A stretch of 50,435 bases of DNA from Gammaproteobacteria bacterium (GTDB taxonomy: Bacteria > Pseudomonadota > Gammaproteobacteria > Thiohalomonadales > Thiohalomonadaceae). The notes under the pieces were generated by a model. The model saw nothing but the letters and a program-made list of their open reading frames with translations, ran no database searches and had not been told where the DNA came from. Positions 25,301-32,353 of this stretch are shown piece by piece; positions within the stretch are counted from its first letter, which is position 1, and each line of letters begins with the position of its first letter. The translations under genes were made by a program, and so were the position numbers. The stretch is from contig JANJXC010000039.1 of assembly GCA_024709225.1 (NCBI GenBank), positions 1 to 50,435 on the forward strand. Direction: 5' to 3'.

Positions 25301-26734
25301 TCAGCCGCCACAGGGATTGGGCGGCAGCACGCTGCCGCCACCGCCGGACGATGCGCCGCCGCTCACCTTGTAGGCGCGGTCGGCACTGACGATGGCATCG
25401 GCATGGGCGGCGTAGGCATCGGTGATCACGCGGGTCCCGATCTTGTTCAGATCATCGGCCGCACGGAAGAACGACACGCTATCGGTACGCCAGGGCGAAT
25501 CGATGGGCAGGATGTAGTTGCCGGTGGCATCCTGCAGGTACGACAGCGAATTCCATTCCACCATGGCGCCGTCGTAGAAGCGGGTCGGCTTGCCCAGGAT
25601 CACTGCACTCGCCACACCGGTGATCATGGCGCGGAAGGTGGTCTCGCAGTAGGTATAGATCACATCACCCGGCTGATAGGCGTTGCCGGCGCCCACCCCT
25701 TGATACGTGCCATCGATGAATCCGGCTCCGCTCACATTGCCATCCAGATACGCCTGCAGATCGGCCCGATTCTTGTAACGCCAGCCTTCCGTTGACACCA
25801 GCATGTTGGTGAAATCGAGCTGCAAGGCGCCGCGCGGATGCCCCTGCCGCGAACCGGAATTCTGGAAGGTGGTCATGTAATCCGCCACCGGGGCGCCGGC
25901 ACCGTTGTCTTCGCCGGCGCTGTATTGCGACACGCTGCGCGCATCCCAGATGAACACGCCATCATTCAGCACATTGGTGTCGGTAGCCGGCAGCACGGCC
26001 AGCATGTCCTCCACCGTGGCCTGAAGCGCGGTGTTGTCCTCCAGCAGGGTGCGGACCGACGCCGTGCCGTTACCGGGCGGCGTACTGGCCGTGACTGTGA
26101 AGTCACCGGCCACCATGCTGGCATTGGTCACCTGCCAGTCGTTGCTGCCGTTGAGCAGCGCCAGGTTCTTGGCCGCGACCCCCCAGTAGCGCAAGGCGTA
26201 CCACACGCGGCCCTGGCCCATGGCATTGCCAGTGGAACCGGTACCCATCGCCACCACGATCATGTCGTTGTGCGGGTCGATGGCGTATTTCTGCAGCAGC
26301 GCATCCATGCTCGCGCCATCCGGCACCATGCTCTGGGTGGAGATGACCCCGTTGGAACGCGTCTGGATCCACTCCGACCCCGGCGAAAGATAGGTCAGTA
26401 CATTGGTACCGTTGGGCATGACGTATTCCGCGCCGGCGGGGCCGGCCGAGACCTGGAGTATCACCAGCTTGCCGCTGATGCCGGCCGGGCGCTGATTCAG
26501 CCAGTCGTCCTTCCAGCGCTTCAGCGTCGCACCGGTGATCAGGCCATTGACGTTGTTGTTGTAATTGGCGGCCGAACGCTGCGCGATGGCTGCCGGTGAG
26601 TTGATGGTGATCTGCGATGCCGGGGAAGAGGTATCTTCGCTACCGACACATCCCGCCAGGAACAGAACTGTCCAGGCGGCAGCCAGAATCATGCCGCCCC
26701 CCTTTAATGGCGACCTGCTGCTACGTTTTTCCAT
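25301..26734 (-). CDS. Rhodanese-like lipoprotein, ExtH-like candidate
   Basis: A 477-residue exported lipoprotein (lipobox FLAGC, Cys29). Two rhodanese-like halves follow: the first (WKDDWLNQRPAGISGKLVIL to GRVWYALRYWGVAAKNLALL) lacks an active-site Cys, and the second (VFIWDARSVSQYSAGEDNGA, RQGHPRGALQLDF) carries Cys363 in VIYTYCETTFRAM at the catalytic-loop position. This suggests a periplasmic or surface sulfur/selenium transferase. The C terminus is a Gly/Ser/Pro-rich tail. GGAGGAGAAGGG precedes the ATG at 26734, and a sigma-54-like promoter lies about 95 bases upstream. Geobacter extracellular-electron-transfer loci pair such a rhodanese lipoprotein with a porin and cytochromes, as here. 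Confidence 0.85.
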   Translation of the reverse strand: MEKRSSRSPLKGGGMILAAAWTVLFLAGCVGSEDTSSPASQITINSPAAIAQRSAANYNNNVNGLITGATLKRWKDDWLNQRPAGISGKLVILQVSAGPAGAEYVMPNGTNVLTYLSPGSEWIQTRSNGVISTQSMVPDGASMDALLQKYAIDPHNDMIVVAMGTGSTGNAMGQGRVWYALRYWGVAAKNLALLNGSNDWQVTNASMVAGDFTVTASTPPGNGTASVRTLLEDNTALQATVEDMLAVLPATDTNVLNDGVFIWDARSVSQYSAGEDNGAGAPVADYMTTFQNSGSRQGHPRGALQLDFTNMLVSTEGWRYKNRADLQAYLDGNVSGAGFIDGTYQGVGAGNAYQPGDVIYTYCETTFRAMITGVASAVILGKPTRFYDGAMVEWNSLSYLQDATGNYILPIDSPWRTDSVSFFRAADDLNKIGTRVITDAYAAHADAIVSADRAYKVSGGASSGGGGSVLPPNPCGG

Positions 26735-26826
26735 AACCCTTCTCCTCCACATCGAGCGTTTATTATCAGGACTCAACCCCAGCATGCACGTTGCGACGCC
26801 GCGGGCAACCATCACCCAATGTTGCA

Positions 26827-26844
26827 AAGCAACTTACATACCAA
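26827..26844 (-). promoter_or_regulatory. Sigma-54 (-24/-12) promoter of the rhodanese-cytochrome genes
   Basis: Read leftward the sequence is TTGGTATGTAAGTTGCTTT: the invariant GG (26842-26841) and GC (26830-26829) are exactly ten bases apart and the -12 box TTGCT is perfect. The -24 box differs from TTGGCACG at two positions. The predicted start site near 26817 gives a leader of about 80 bases before the rhodanese ATG. Confidence 0.65.
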
Positions 26845-26875
26845 ACAACAACATCCCGCCTGTTTCCTTTGTTTT

Positions 26876-26894
26876 CAGTGCGTTATATGCACTG
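26876..26894. promoter_or_regulatory. Palindrome upstream of the sigma-54-like promoter
   Basis: CAGTGC-N7-GCACTG is a perfect 6-bp dyad centred at 26885, about 68 bases upstream of the predicted start. This is a plausible distance for an activator site such as that of the NtrC-type regulator at 18.8-20.2 kb. A further half-site-like CAGTGC is at 26914. Assignment is inference. Confidence 0.4.
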
Positions 26895-26983
26895 CCCCGA
26901 TACCGTCACGACGCAGTGCCATTGCAGAACCAGCAACTCCGGCCAACCACCGCTATTTTGCAACCACACCACGCCAGGCGGCG

Positions 26984-27166
26984 TCACTTCACCACCACGG
27001 GAATCACCGCACCGGCGAGGGCATCCAACACCTGCTCGTAATTCCCCTCTATCGTCATCCGCTGCACCGGCTCGCCCATGGACTCCAGCGCCGCTGCCAG
27101 CTCGTCGCCACGCGCCTGTGCCGCAACCGCCGGCACCAGTACCAATACCGTCTTCGCTTTGCTCAT
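26984..27166 (-). CDS. Very small protein, DsrE-like fragment or partner
   Basis: A 60-residue protein (MSKAKTVLVLVPAVAAQARG, then NYEQVLDALAGAVIPVVVK). The beta-strand then helix opening and the position among DsrE/TusA genes suggest a truncated Rossmann-like or DsrE-type fold, but there is no catalytic Cys and I cannot assign it. It overlaps the stop of the preceding 87-residue ORF in an ATGA arrangement, so the two are translationally coupled and may form a heteromer. It is the last gene of the YedE/TusA transcript before the next promoter. Confidence 0.65.
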   Translation of the reverse strand: MSKAKTVLVLVPAVAAQARGDELAAALESMGEPVQRMTIEGNYEQVLDALAGAVIPVVVK

Positions 27167-27426
27167 ATGATGTACACCACGTCGGCTTGTGTTACGGCGT
27201 GCGCCAGCGCCTGCGTCACGGCACCTTCATCCACCACCCGCTGCAACGGCACATCGGCAAAGTCCAGCGATTCCAGCTGCACATCCAGCTCTTCGCTCGG
27301 CTCCAGCTCACCGCACACCAATACAGACACCGGGTCGTCGAGCAGGGTCAGGCCGCTGGCCATGCGCAGCGCCTCGGTCTTGCGGTAGCGCGCCACCACC
27401 AGGATCTTCTTGTCTCCGTCTGCCAC
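27163..27426 (-). CDS. Small protein of DsrE-like alpha/beta type
   Basis: An 87-residue protein (start MADGDKKILVVARYRKTEAL, end VTQADVVYII). The alternating strands (KILVVAR, VSVLVCG, DVVYII) and helices resemble half of a DsrE/DsrF-type fold; one Cys occurs in VLVCGELEP. It lies 12 bases after the DsrE-like gene and overlaps the next ORF by four bases. Likely works with the neighbouring TusA-type carrier in handling sulfur or selenium; this is inferred from context. Confidence 0.7.
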   Translation of the reverse strand: MADGDKKILVVARYRKTEALRMASGLTLLDDPVSVLVCGELEPSEELDVQLESLDFADVPLQRVVDEGAVTQALAHAVTQADVVYII

Positions 27427-27438
27427 GCTTCGCTCTCC

Positions 27439-27744
27439 TCAGAACACCAGTATCTGATCAGAATTCTTCACCAACTCCGCATCCTGATATTGCCCGCCCA
27501 CCACTACGCGGTCGGCGATGGGCGCCACATCGATCCCCTCATAGCGCTCCACGCTCAGCTCGCACAGCGCAGTGGCAACCGCACCGGACAGGGCCAGGCT
27601 GGTAAAGGCGGAATTGTTGAGCAGGCGCACACCGGTATCGGTGAGAAAGCAGCGCGTCTCCCACCCCCGCTTGACGGCGGCCTGCAACAGGCCCACCGCC
27701 TGGGTGGCGTATGCATCGTCAGTAATTACCACGCCCAGTTTCAT
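27439..27744 (-). CDS. DsrE-family-like protein
   Basis: A 101-residue protein (MKLGVVITDDAYATQAVGLL, RGWETRCFLTDTGVRLLNN). The layout - strand, helix with AVGLLQAAVKRG, strand with CFLTDTGV, then SGAVATALCELSVER with a Cys after the loop - matches the DsrE/YchN-like fold; in TusBCD and DsrEFH a Cys at an equivalent region carries sulfur. It starts three bases after the TusA-like stop, so the pair should be coupled and may relay persulfide or selenide groups. Confidence 0.75.
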   Translation of the reverse strand: MKLGVVITDDAYATQAVGLLQAAVKRGWETRCFLTDTGVRLLNNSAFTSLALSGAVATALCELSVERYEGIDVAPIADRVVVGGQYQDAELVKNSDQILVF

Positions 27745-27747
27745 CGT

Positions 27748-27999
27748 TCAGGCCTTCCGTATTTTCCAGATGGACTGGCCACCCTCGCTATTGCGTTCAT
27801 ACAGATCGTTGCCCTCGTTGTCACACATGGCAATGATGGATTCGCCGGATGACGGGTTGTCGAACACCAGGGTCAGCACATCGCCCGACGCCATCTTCTG
27901 CAATGCCTTCTTGGTATACACCTGCGGATGCGGGCAGCTGTAGCCGCATACGTCGAGCCTGTATTCACCTTCGCCGGTCTGTTCAAATTTGACTGCCAT
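27748..27999 (-). CDS. TusA/SirA-type sulfur carrier protein (second copy)
   Basis: An 83-residue protein with the TusA active-site block: LDVCGYSCPHPQVYTKKALQ, in which Cys22 of CPHP is the persulfide-carrying residue and Cys18 lies four residues earlier. The C-terminal part (GDVLTLVFDNPSSGESIIAM) is the conserved second half. TusA-like proteins next to YedE are associated with selenium or thiosulfate handling. It lies 33 bases downstream of the transporter gene and three bases before the DsrE-like gene. Confidence 0.92.
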   Translation of the reverse strand: MAVKFEQTGEGEYRLDVCGYSCPHPQVYTKKALQKMASGDVLTLVFDNPSSGESIIAMCDNEGNDLYERNSEGGQSIWKIRKA

Positions 28000-28032
28000 G
28001 ATCTGCTCCTCTTTCTTATAGGTCTTCAGTCG

Positions 28033-29490
28033 TCAAAGCTCGCACTCGTCCTGCTTGGCCGAGCGGCGCTCGATCCACAGGTTGAATGCCTTTACGCCCA
28101 GATAGCCGCCGAGTGTCATGCCCGCCAGGAACACCCAGCCGCTCGGATCGCCGTTGGTCACCGTGGCAAAGAAGGCGCCGATGTTGCAGCCCATGCCGAT
28201 GCGTGCGCCCAGGCCCATCAAGGTGCCGCCGATCAACGCAAACATCGCGGTTTCCAGGCTCGGCAGCTTCCATTTGAATTCACGCCGGCTCAGTGCCAGA
28301 ACGGCAGCGCCGAGAATGATGCCGATGGACATGAAGCCCGGGGCATTGAGCAGCGGATTGGGCAGGCCGTTCTCCAGACCGAAGAAGATATTGTCGGTCA
28401 TGTTGATGCCCATCTGCTGCATAATCCAACCACCCCACTGTGCCTCCTGGGTGGTGATGTACCAGTAGCCGGGGTCGAACACCGTATCCTGGATCGACAG
28501 GCCGGTGGTGTGACCCATCGCCGACAGCATCTCGCCGAAGTTGTAGATCTGGTAGTGGTCACGCAGGGCACCGGTGACCCACATCTGCAGGCCGGCAAAG
28601 ATGCCTAGGCCGATGCCGGCGATGGCGGTGTTCTTCGATGACGTGAACATCGACCACATGCCGCGCACATGGTCACCGAACTGCGGTGCGCTGATCTTGA
28701 CACGCCGCATATAGCCCTTCTTGTAGTACACGGCGTACAGCAGCACCAGAATCGCAATGGTGGGAAGTATGGTCACCACCAGGGTGTTTACCAGGAAGCT
28801 GGCCACGAACGGATTGGCGATACCGAGCGTCTCGGCCAGCGTCGCGCCCTTCAGATCCCAGACGTAGCCGGCGGTGAAGATGTCGAACCAGCCATCCTGC
28901 ACCGACAGTTCTTCCGGCATGTCCTTGGCCACGGCAGACTCCACCCAGGCCGTCGGCATCAGGCGGTCAAACCAGCCGCTGGCACTGACGAATATGGCCT
29001 GCGAAAACGAGATGGCGACGATGACCAGCATCGAGCCGACATTGCCCTCACCGGCCTTGTACAGCGAGCCCGAGGCACAGCCGCCGGTAAACACAATGCC
29101 AAAGCCGAAGATGAGGCCGCCCAGCATGATGTGCCAACCCATGGCATTGGGATGGAAGGTACTGAATCCGCCTACCGTCACCGTGGCGGCGATGATGGAG
29201 TAGAGCGCCACGGCAATCATCATGCCGACAGCCATGCGTGGCACACCGACGGCGAACAGGTCACGCACCGCGGCCGCCATGCAGAAGCGACCATATTGCA
29301 GGAACATGCCGTACACCATGCCGAACCACACGTACACCAGCAGGTAGATGTAACGTGTATCGATGGACAATGTCCACAGCGAGCCCAGCAATACCAGCGC
29401 CATGATGCCCACGGCATACTGGTTGCTCCTCTGGGCCAGCCAACCCTCCTTTTCCACGGCTACTGCGACCGCATTGTTGTCATTGCTCAT
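28033..29490 (-). CDS. YedE/YeeE-family sulfur- or selenium-compound transporter
   Basis: A 485-residue inner-membrane protein with about ten helices and two homologous YeeE/YedE halves. Each half has a conserved Cys on the transport path: TGGCASGSLYKAGEGN in the first and GMGCNIGAFFATVTNGDPSG in the second. Family members import thiosulfate (YeeE) or are predicted selenium transporters (YedE); both typically sit beside TusA-like proteins, as this one does on both sides. The ATG at 29490 is chosen because the hydrophilic leader then is short and GCGGGAAA precedes it; the longer ORF would overlap the upstream tusA-like gene. Confidence 0.92.
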   Translation of the reverse strand: MSNDNNAVAVAVEKEGWLAQRSNQYAVGIMALVLLGSLWTLSIDTRYIYLLVYVWFGMVYGMFLQYGRFCMAAAVRDLFAVGVPRMAVGMMIAVALYSIIAATVTVGGFSTFHPNAMGWHIMLGGLIFGFGIVFTGGCASGSLYKAGEGNVGSMLVIVAISFSQAIFVSASGWFDRLMPTAWVESAVAKDMPEELSVQDGWFDIFTAGYVWDLKGATLAETLGIANPFVASFLVNTLVVTILPTIAILVLLYAVYYKKGYMRRVKISAPQFGDHVRGMWSMFTSSKNTAIAGIGLGIFAGLQMWVTGALRDHYQIYNFGEMLSAMGHTTGLSIQDTVFDPGYWYITTQEAQWGGWIMQQMGINMTDNIFFGLENGLPNPLLNAPGFMSIGIILGAAVLALSRREFKWKLPSLETAMFALIGGTLMGLGARIGMGCNIGAFFATVTNGDPSGWVFLAGMTLGGYLGVKAFNLWIERRSAKQDECEL

Positions 29491-29537
29491 ATTTTCCCGC
29501 CAGTCGTCATTTGAATGAATGGATTCCTGAATTGCCG

Positions 29538-29855
29538 TCACAACCCTTTGCGGATGTAGATCCGCCAACCCTGTTCATCACGCACGGTGGCCAGGTGGGT
29601 GCTGCACAACACCATGGCCAGCGACGGTATCGTTTCCACCGAGGTCGGGTTGTCGGACAGCAACTCAAATACGTCGCCCTCCGCCAGCTCCTCCACCATC
29701 TGCATGGTGAGCAGTTGTGGCCGCGGGCAAACCGCGCCCAGACAGTCCACACGGCGTGCCACCTGCACCCGCCCCACGCCCGGCAGTTCGACCTCGCGCG
29801 CCTCCTGTGTAATCGACACCTTGCGTCCCTGCCACAACCTCTTCAGCCAAGACAT
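29538..29855 (-). CDS. TusA/SirA-type sulfur carrier protein (first copy)
   Basis: A 105-residue protein, longer at the N terminus than ordinary TusA (about 80). The active-site block is RRVDCLGAVCPRPQLLTMQM, with Cys43 of CPRP and a second Cys38 five residues before; then GDVFELLSDNPTSVETIPSL. The basic N-terminal extension (MSWLKRLWQGRK) may be a membrane or partner contact. GGAGG precedes the ATG. It is the first gene of the leftward transporter transcript, about 55-65 bases downstream of a predicted sigma-54 start site. Confidence 0.92.
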   Translation of the reverse strand: MSWLKRLWQGRKVSITQEAREVELPGVGRVQVARRVDCLGAVCPRPQLLTMQMVEELAEGDVFELLSDNPTSVETIPSLAMVLCSTHLATVRDEQGWRIYIRKGL

Positions 29856-29921
29856 GGGACAAGGCCTCCTGCCGGTACTGCATTACGCCACTGCCTTGCA
29901 TTGGTGTGACACCGGTTCTTT

Positions 29922-29938
29922 TGCAGTTTGCATGCCAT
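29922..29938 (-). promoter_or_regulatory. Sigma-54 (-24/-12) promoter of the TusA-YedE genes
   Basis: Read leftward the sequence is TGGCATGCAAACTGCA, with GG and GC ten bases apart as required for RpoN. It deviates from the consensus at one position in the -24 box (TGGCAT for TGGCAC) and at one in the -12 box (CTGCA for TTGCA). The surrounding 29856-30224 stretch has no gene; it also holds the perfect palindrome CTGATATCAG at 29952-29961 and two TTGCAATC copies near 30001 and 30043. Confidence 0.55.
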
Positions 29939-30224
29939 CATGGTTTTGCACCTGATATCAGATGGTTAGGAGAAATGCGCTGCATCCGCGCTGCAGACAA
30001 ATTGCAATCCGCCGCGGCTGGAGCCGCACGCCACAGGATTTTGCAATCGGCACGGCCTCCGCCCTCCACGCGTGGCGGCGCCGGCCGGGAGGACCAAGCA
30101 TACTAAGGTTGGAAAGCCAGGTTTGGTGCCGCGTCCGCACTCCCGCGCGACGCGCGGCGCGCTTGGCACGCCAGCGCGGCAAGAGCCGTGCCTGCCGGGC
30201 TGCGGCGGCCAGTACGGCCTGGCC

Positions 30225-31298
30225 TCAGGAATGGAGCAGGCCGAGCGGGTCGTCGGGATTGACACCGGCCTTGAACGGCAGGCGGCGATCGTGGTGAGTG
30301 AGCTGGTAGACCATGCCGATCCAGTTGTTGATCACGGCCTCGGCACTGTCGTGCCAGGTGTTATCCAGTTGCGCGGCCACGATTTCCTCCGGCATCTCGG
30401 GGATGGGCACACCCCTGGCCTTGGCCGCCTCCAACTGCTCGCGGTGCTCGTCGAGGATCGCCTCGCTCTGCGCGGTGAAGTAATTCTCCACGAAGGGCGG
30501 GTAATCCGGGCGATGGCCGTTGACGTAATGCAGCACCTCGCGCTTGTATTCCTTCAGCAGCGAGATCACGTCGTACTCGGGATGGCCCTGGAAGAACACC
30601 AGGCGAAACAGGTCCGGGCTCACCGCCAGGTGCACGCCGGCCTGAGCGCTCTCCACCAGCACGCGGCAACCCACGGCCTCGAACTGTTCACGGTCGATCT
30701 GATTGAAGCGCGAGTGCGGCACGTCGAAGCGGGTGTTGACACCAGTGACCAGCGGATGACGGCGGTCCATCACGCGATGCGAGTACACGCCCCAGCGCTT
30801 GAAGCCCAGGTGACGGCGCTTCTGGCCATAGCGGAACTCCATCACTGCGTGGGTGGTGAGACAGGAACACAGCGTTGAGGTCACGTTCTCATAGGCCCAG
30901 TCGATCACCTCGATGAGCGGCTGCCAGAACGGCTGCGCCGACAGTTCGCTGCCCTGCACGTTGGCGCCGGTGATGATCAGCGCGTCCAGCCCCTGCGCCT
31001 TCACCTGCTCGAAGGTCTCGTAATACTTGTCGACGTGCTCCTGGCCCTTCTCACCGCGCTTCAGTTCCTTGAGAGTGAACGGATGCAGATAGAACTGGGC
31101 GATCTGGTTGCTCTCGCCAATGAGGCGGAAGAACTGACGCTCGGTGGCCTCCAGCGCGGCATCCGGCATCATGTTGAGCAGACCGACATGCAACTCGCGG
31201 ATATCCTGCTGCAGGGCATAGTCGCGCGGCAGCACATTCTGCCCTTCCTGCTTCATGCGCTCGAAGGTGGGGAGTTCGGTATGGGCGACCAGCGGCAT
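30225..31298 (-). CDS. metA: Homoserine O-succinyltransferase (MetA/MetAS type)
   Basis: Activates homoserine for methionine synthesis. The 357-residue protein has the family layout: VGLLNMMPDAALEATERQFF, LDALIITGANVQGSELSAQP, the catalytic Cys in CSCLTTHAVMEFRYG (the second Cys, at the position of E. coli CWAVQA), HPLVTGVNTRFDVPHSRF and FFQGHPEYDVISLLKEYKRE with the catalytic His/Glu region. The loop around the nucleophile (CLTTHA) differs from E. coli, so the acyl-CoA choice cannot be settled by eye. AAGGAA precedes the ATG. It lies 370 bases upstream of the TusA-YedE genes. Confidence 0.93.
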   Translation of the reverse strand: MPLVAHTELPTFERMKQEGQNVLPRDYALQQDIRELHVGLLNMMPDAALEATERQFFRLIGESNQIAQFYLHPFTLKELKRGEKGQEHVDKYYETFEQVKAQGLDALIITGANVQGSELSAQPFWQPLIEVIDWAYENVTSTLCSCLTTHAVMEFRYGQKRRHLGFKRWGVYSHRVMDRRHPLVTGVNTRFDVPHSRFNQIDREQFEAVGCRVLVESAQAGVHLAVSPDLFRLVFFQGHPEYDVISLLKEYKREVLHYVNGHRPDYPPFVENYFTAQSEAILDEHREQLEAAKARGVPIPEMPEEIVAAQLDNTWHDSAEAVINNWIGMVYQLTHHDRRLPFKAGVNPDDPLGLLHS

Positions 31299-31340
31299 GG
31301 TGTGTTTCCTTCAATATTCGTATTCCGCCACAGAGGGCGC

Positions 31341-31411
31341 AGGTTGGGCTGACGAAGGAAGCCCAACAGCAAAACGACCATGTTGGGCTTCGTACCTCAG
31401 CCCAACCTACC
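31341..31411. repeat. Palindromic repeat pair, TGTTGGGCTTC family (inverted copy)
   Basis: AGGTTGGGCTGACGAAGGAA at 31341 and TGTTGGGCTTCGTACCTCAG at 31381 face each other, the reverse orientation of the pair at 2554-2655. It lies between metA and the P-loop ATPase gene, both leftward, so it may also end or stabilise the ATPase transcript. Confidence 0.75.
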
Positions 31412-31425
31412 TGGCTGCACGGCTT

Positions 31426-32271
31426 TTATTTCTGCCTTTCAATGGCCCGCTCGATCAGGGCGAGAAAATCGCCTTCGCTCTGCACCTGCGCCAGTTCGGC
31501 GGTAGTGACGGTATAGCCGTATTGCCGGGCGATGGCCTCGTAACGCGGCACGCGTGCATGGAACAGGCGCGAGAACACCCAGCGCACAAAATCATCGGGG
31601 TCGATCATCGCCACATAGTCCAGCTTGCGTTCACCCATGTAGATGGCGAGCTGCTCGTCGAGGAAGGCCTCGCGGTAGTACAGCGGTTTTGGATCGGCCT
31701 CGGCACGACGAATCAGTTCGCGCTCGTCGCTGGCCGAGGCCTGGATGTAGAGAAACAGCGTGTGCTCGGCCAGTTCATCCAGCAGACCTGGCTCATCCAG
31801 TTCGCACAGCGAGCCGCCGGCATCGTTGATGAAATGCTGATAGCCGTACAGCGCCCGCGCCTTGTGGATGAACTCCGGCACATCACGGAAGGTGGCCACC
31901 TCGGCGGTGCGGTGCAGCGCCTGGCGGCGCTTGAACTCGGTGAGCGACAGGCCGCCCAGCTCGGGATTGCCCAGTTTGCCCATGAAGGTGGACACCGGCT
32001 TCAGGTGATCCACCGTGATGTTGTTGCGAATGTAGATGGAGTCCGAGCGCAGCAGGTCGCGCAGGAACGGCACCTGCATGGCCTGCTGCTTGATGTTGTC
32101 GAGGATCGCCTCGTCCAGGTAGCGCGTACCGATGCGGTAGTCTGCCGAGAAGTGGAACCAGTTGCTGGCGCGCAACAGGTTGGAGATGCGCGTCTTGCCC
32201 ACGCCGGACATGCCCAGCAGGGTGATGCACTTGTGCTCCCAATGACGGAACTGCTCGGCGCTCAGTTTCAC
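31426..32271 (-). CDS. P-loop ATPase of unknown role
   Basis: A 281-residue soluble protein with Walker A GMSGVGKT at residues 20-27 and a kinase-like look (RASNWFHFSADYRIGTRYLD, YGYQHFINDAGGSLCELDEP). The region LAEHTLFLYIQASASDEREL could hold the Walker B strand. I cannot name the family; a nucleotide kinase or ATPase switch is possible. The start is a GTG at 32271 with GGGAGCGGG upstream; there is no suitable ATG. It follows the large exported protein 82 bases upstream on the same strand, so they may be co-expressed. Confidence 0.75.
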   Translation of the reverse strand: MKLSAEQFRHWEHKCITLLGMSGVGKTRISNLLRASNWFHFSADYRIGTRYLDEAILDNIKQQAMQVPFLRDLLRSDSIYIRNNITVDHLKPVSTFMGKLGNPELGGLSLTEFKRRQALHRTAEVATFRDVPEFIHKARALYGYQHFINDAGGSLCELDEPGLLDELAEHTLFLYIQASASDERELIRRAEADPKPLYYREAFLDEQLAIYMGERKLDYVAMIDPDDFVRWVFSRLFHARVPRYEAIARQYGYTVTTAELAQVQSEGDFLALIERAIERQK

Positions 32272-32353
32272 GAAACCCGCTCCCGGGGTAAGAGTGGAAA
32301 GGGCGTCATTGTAGCGCGGCGCGCCGCTGCCGTCAGGGCAGCGGCCTTGCGCC

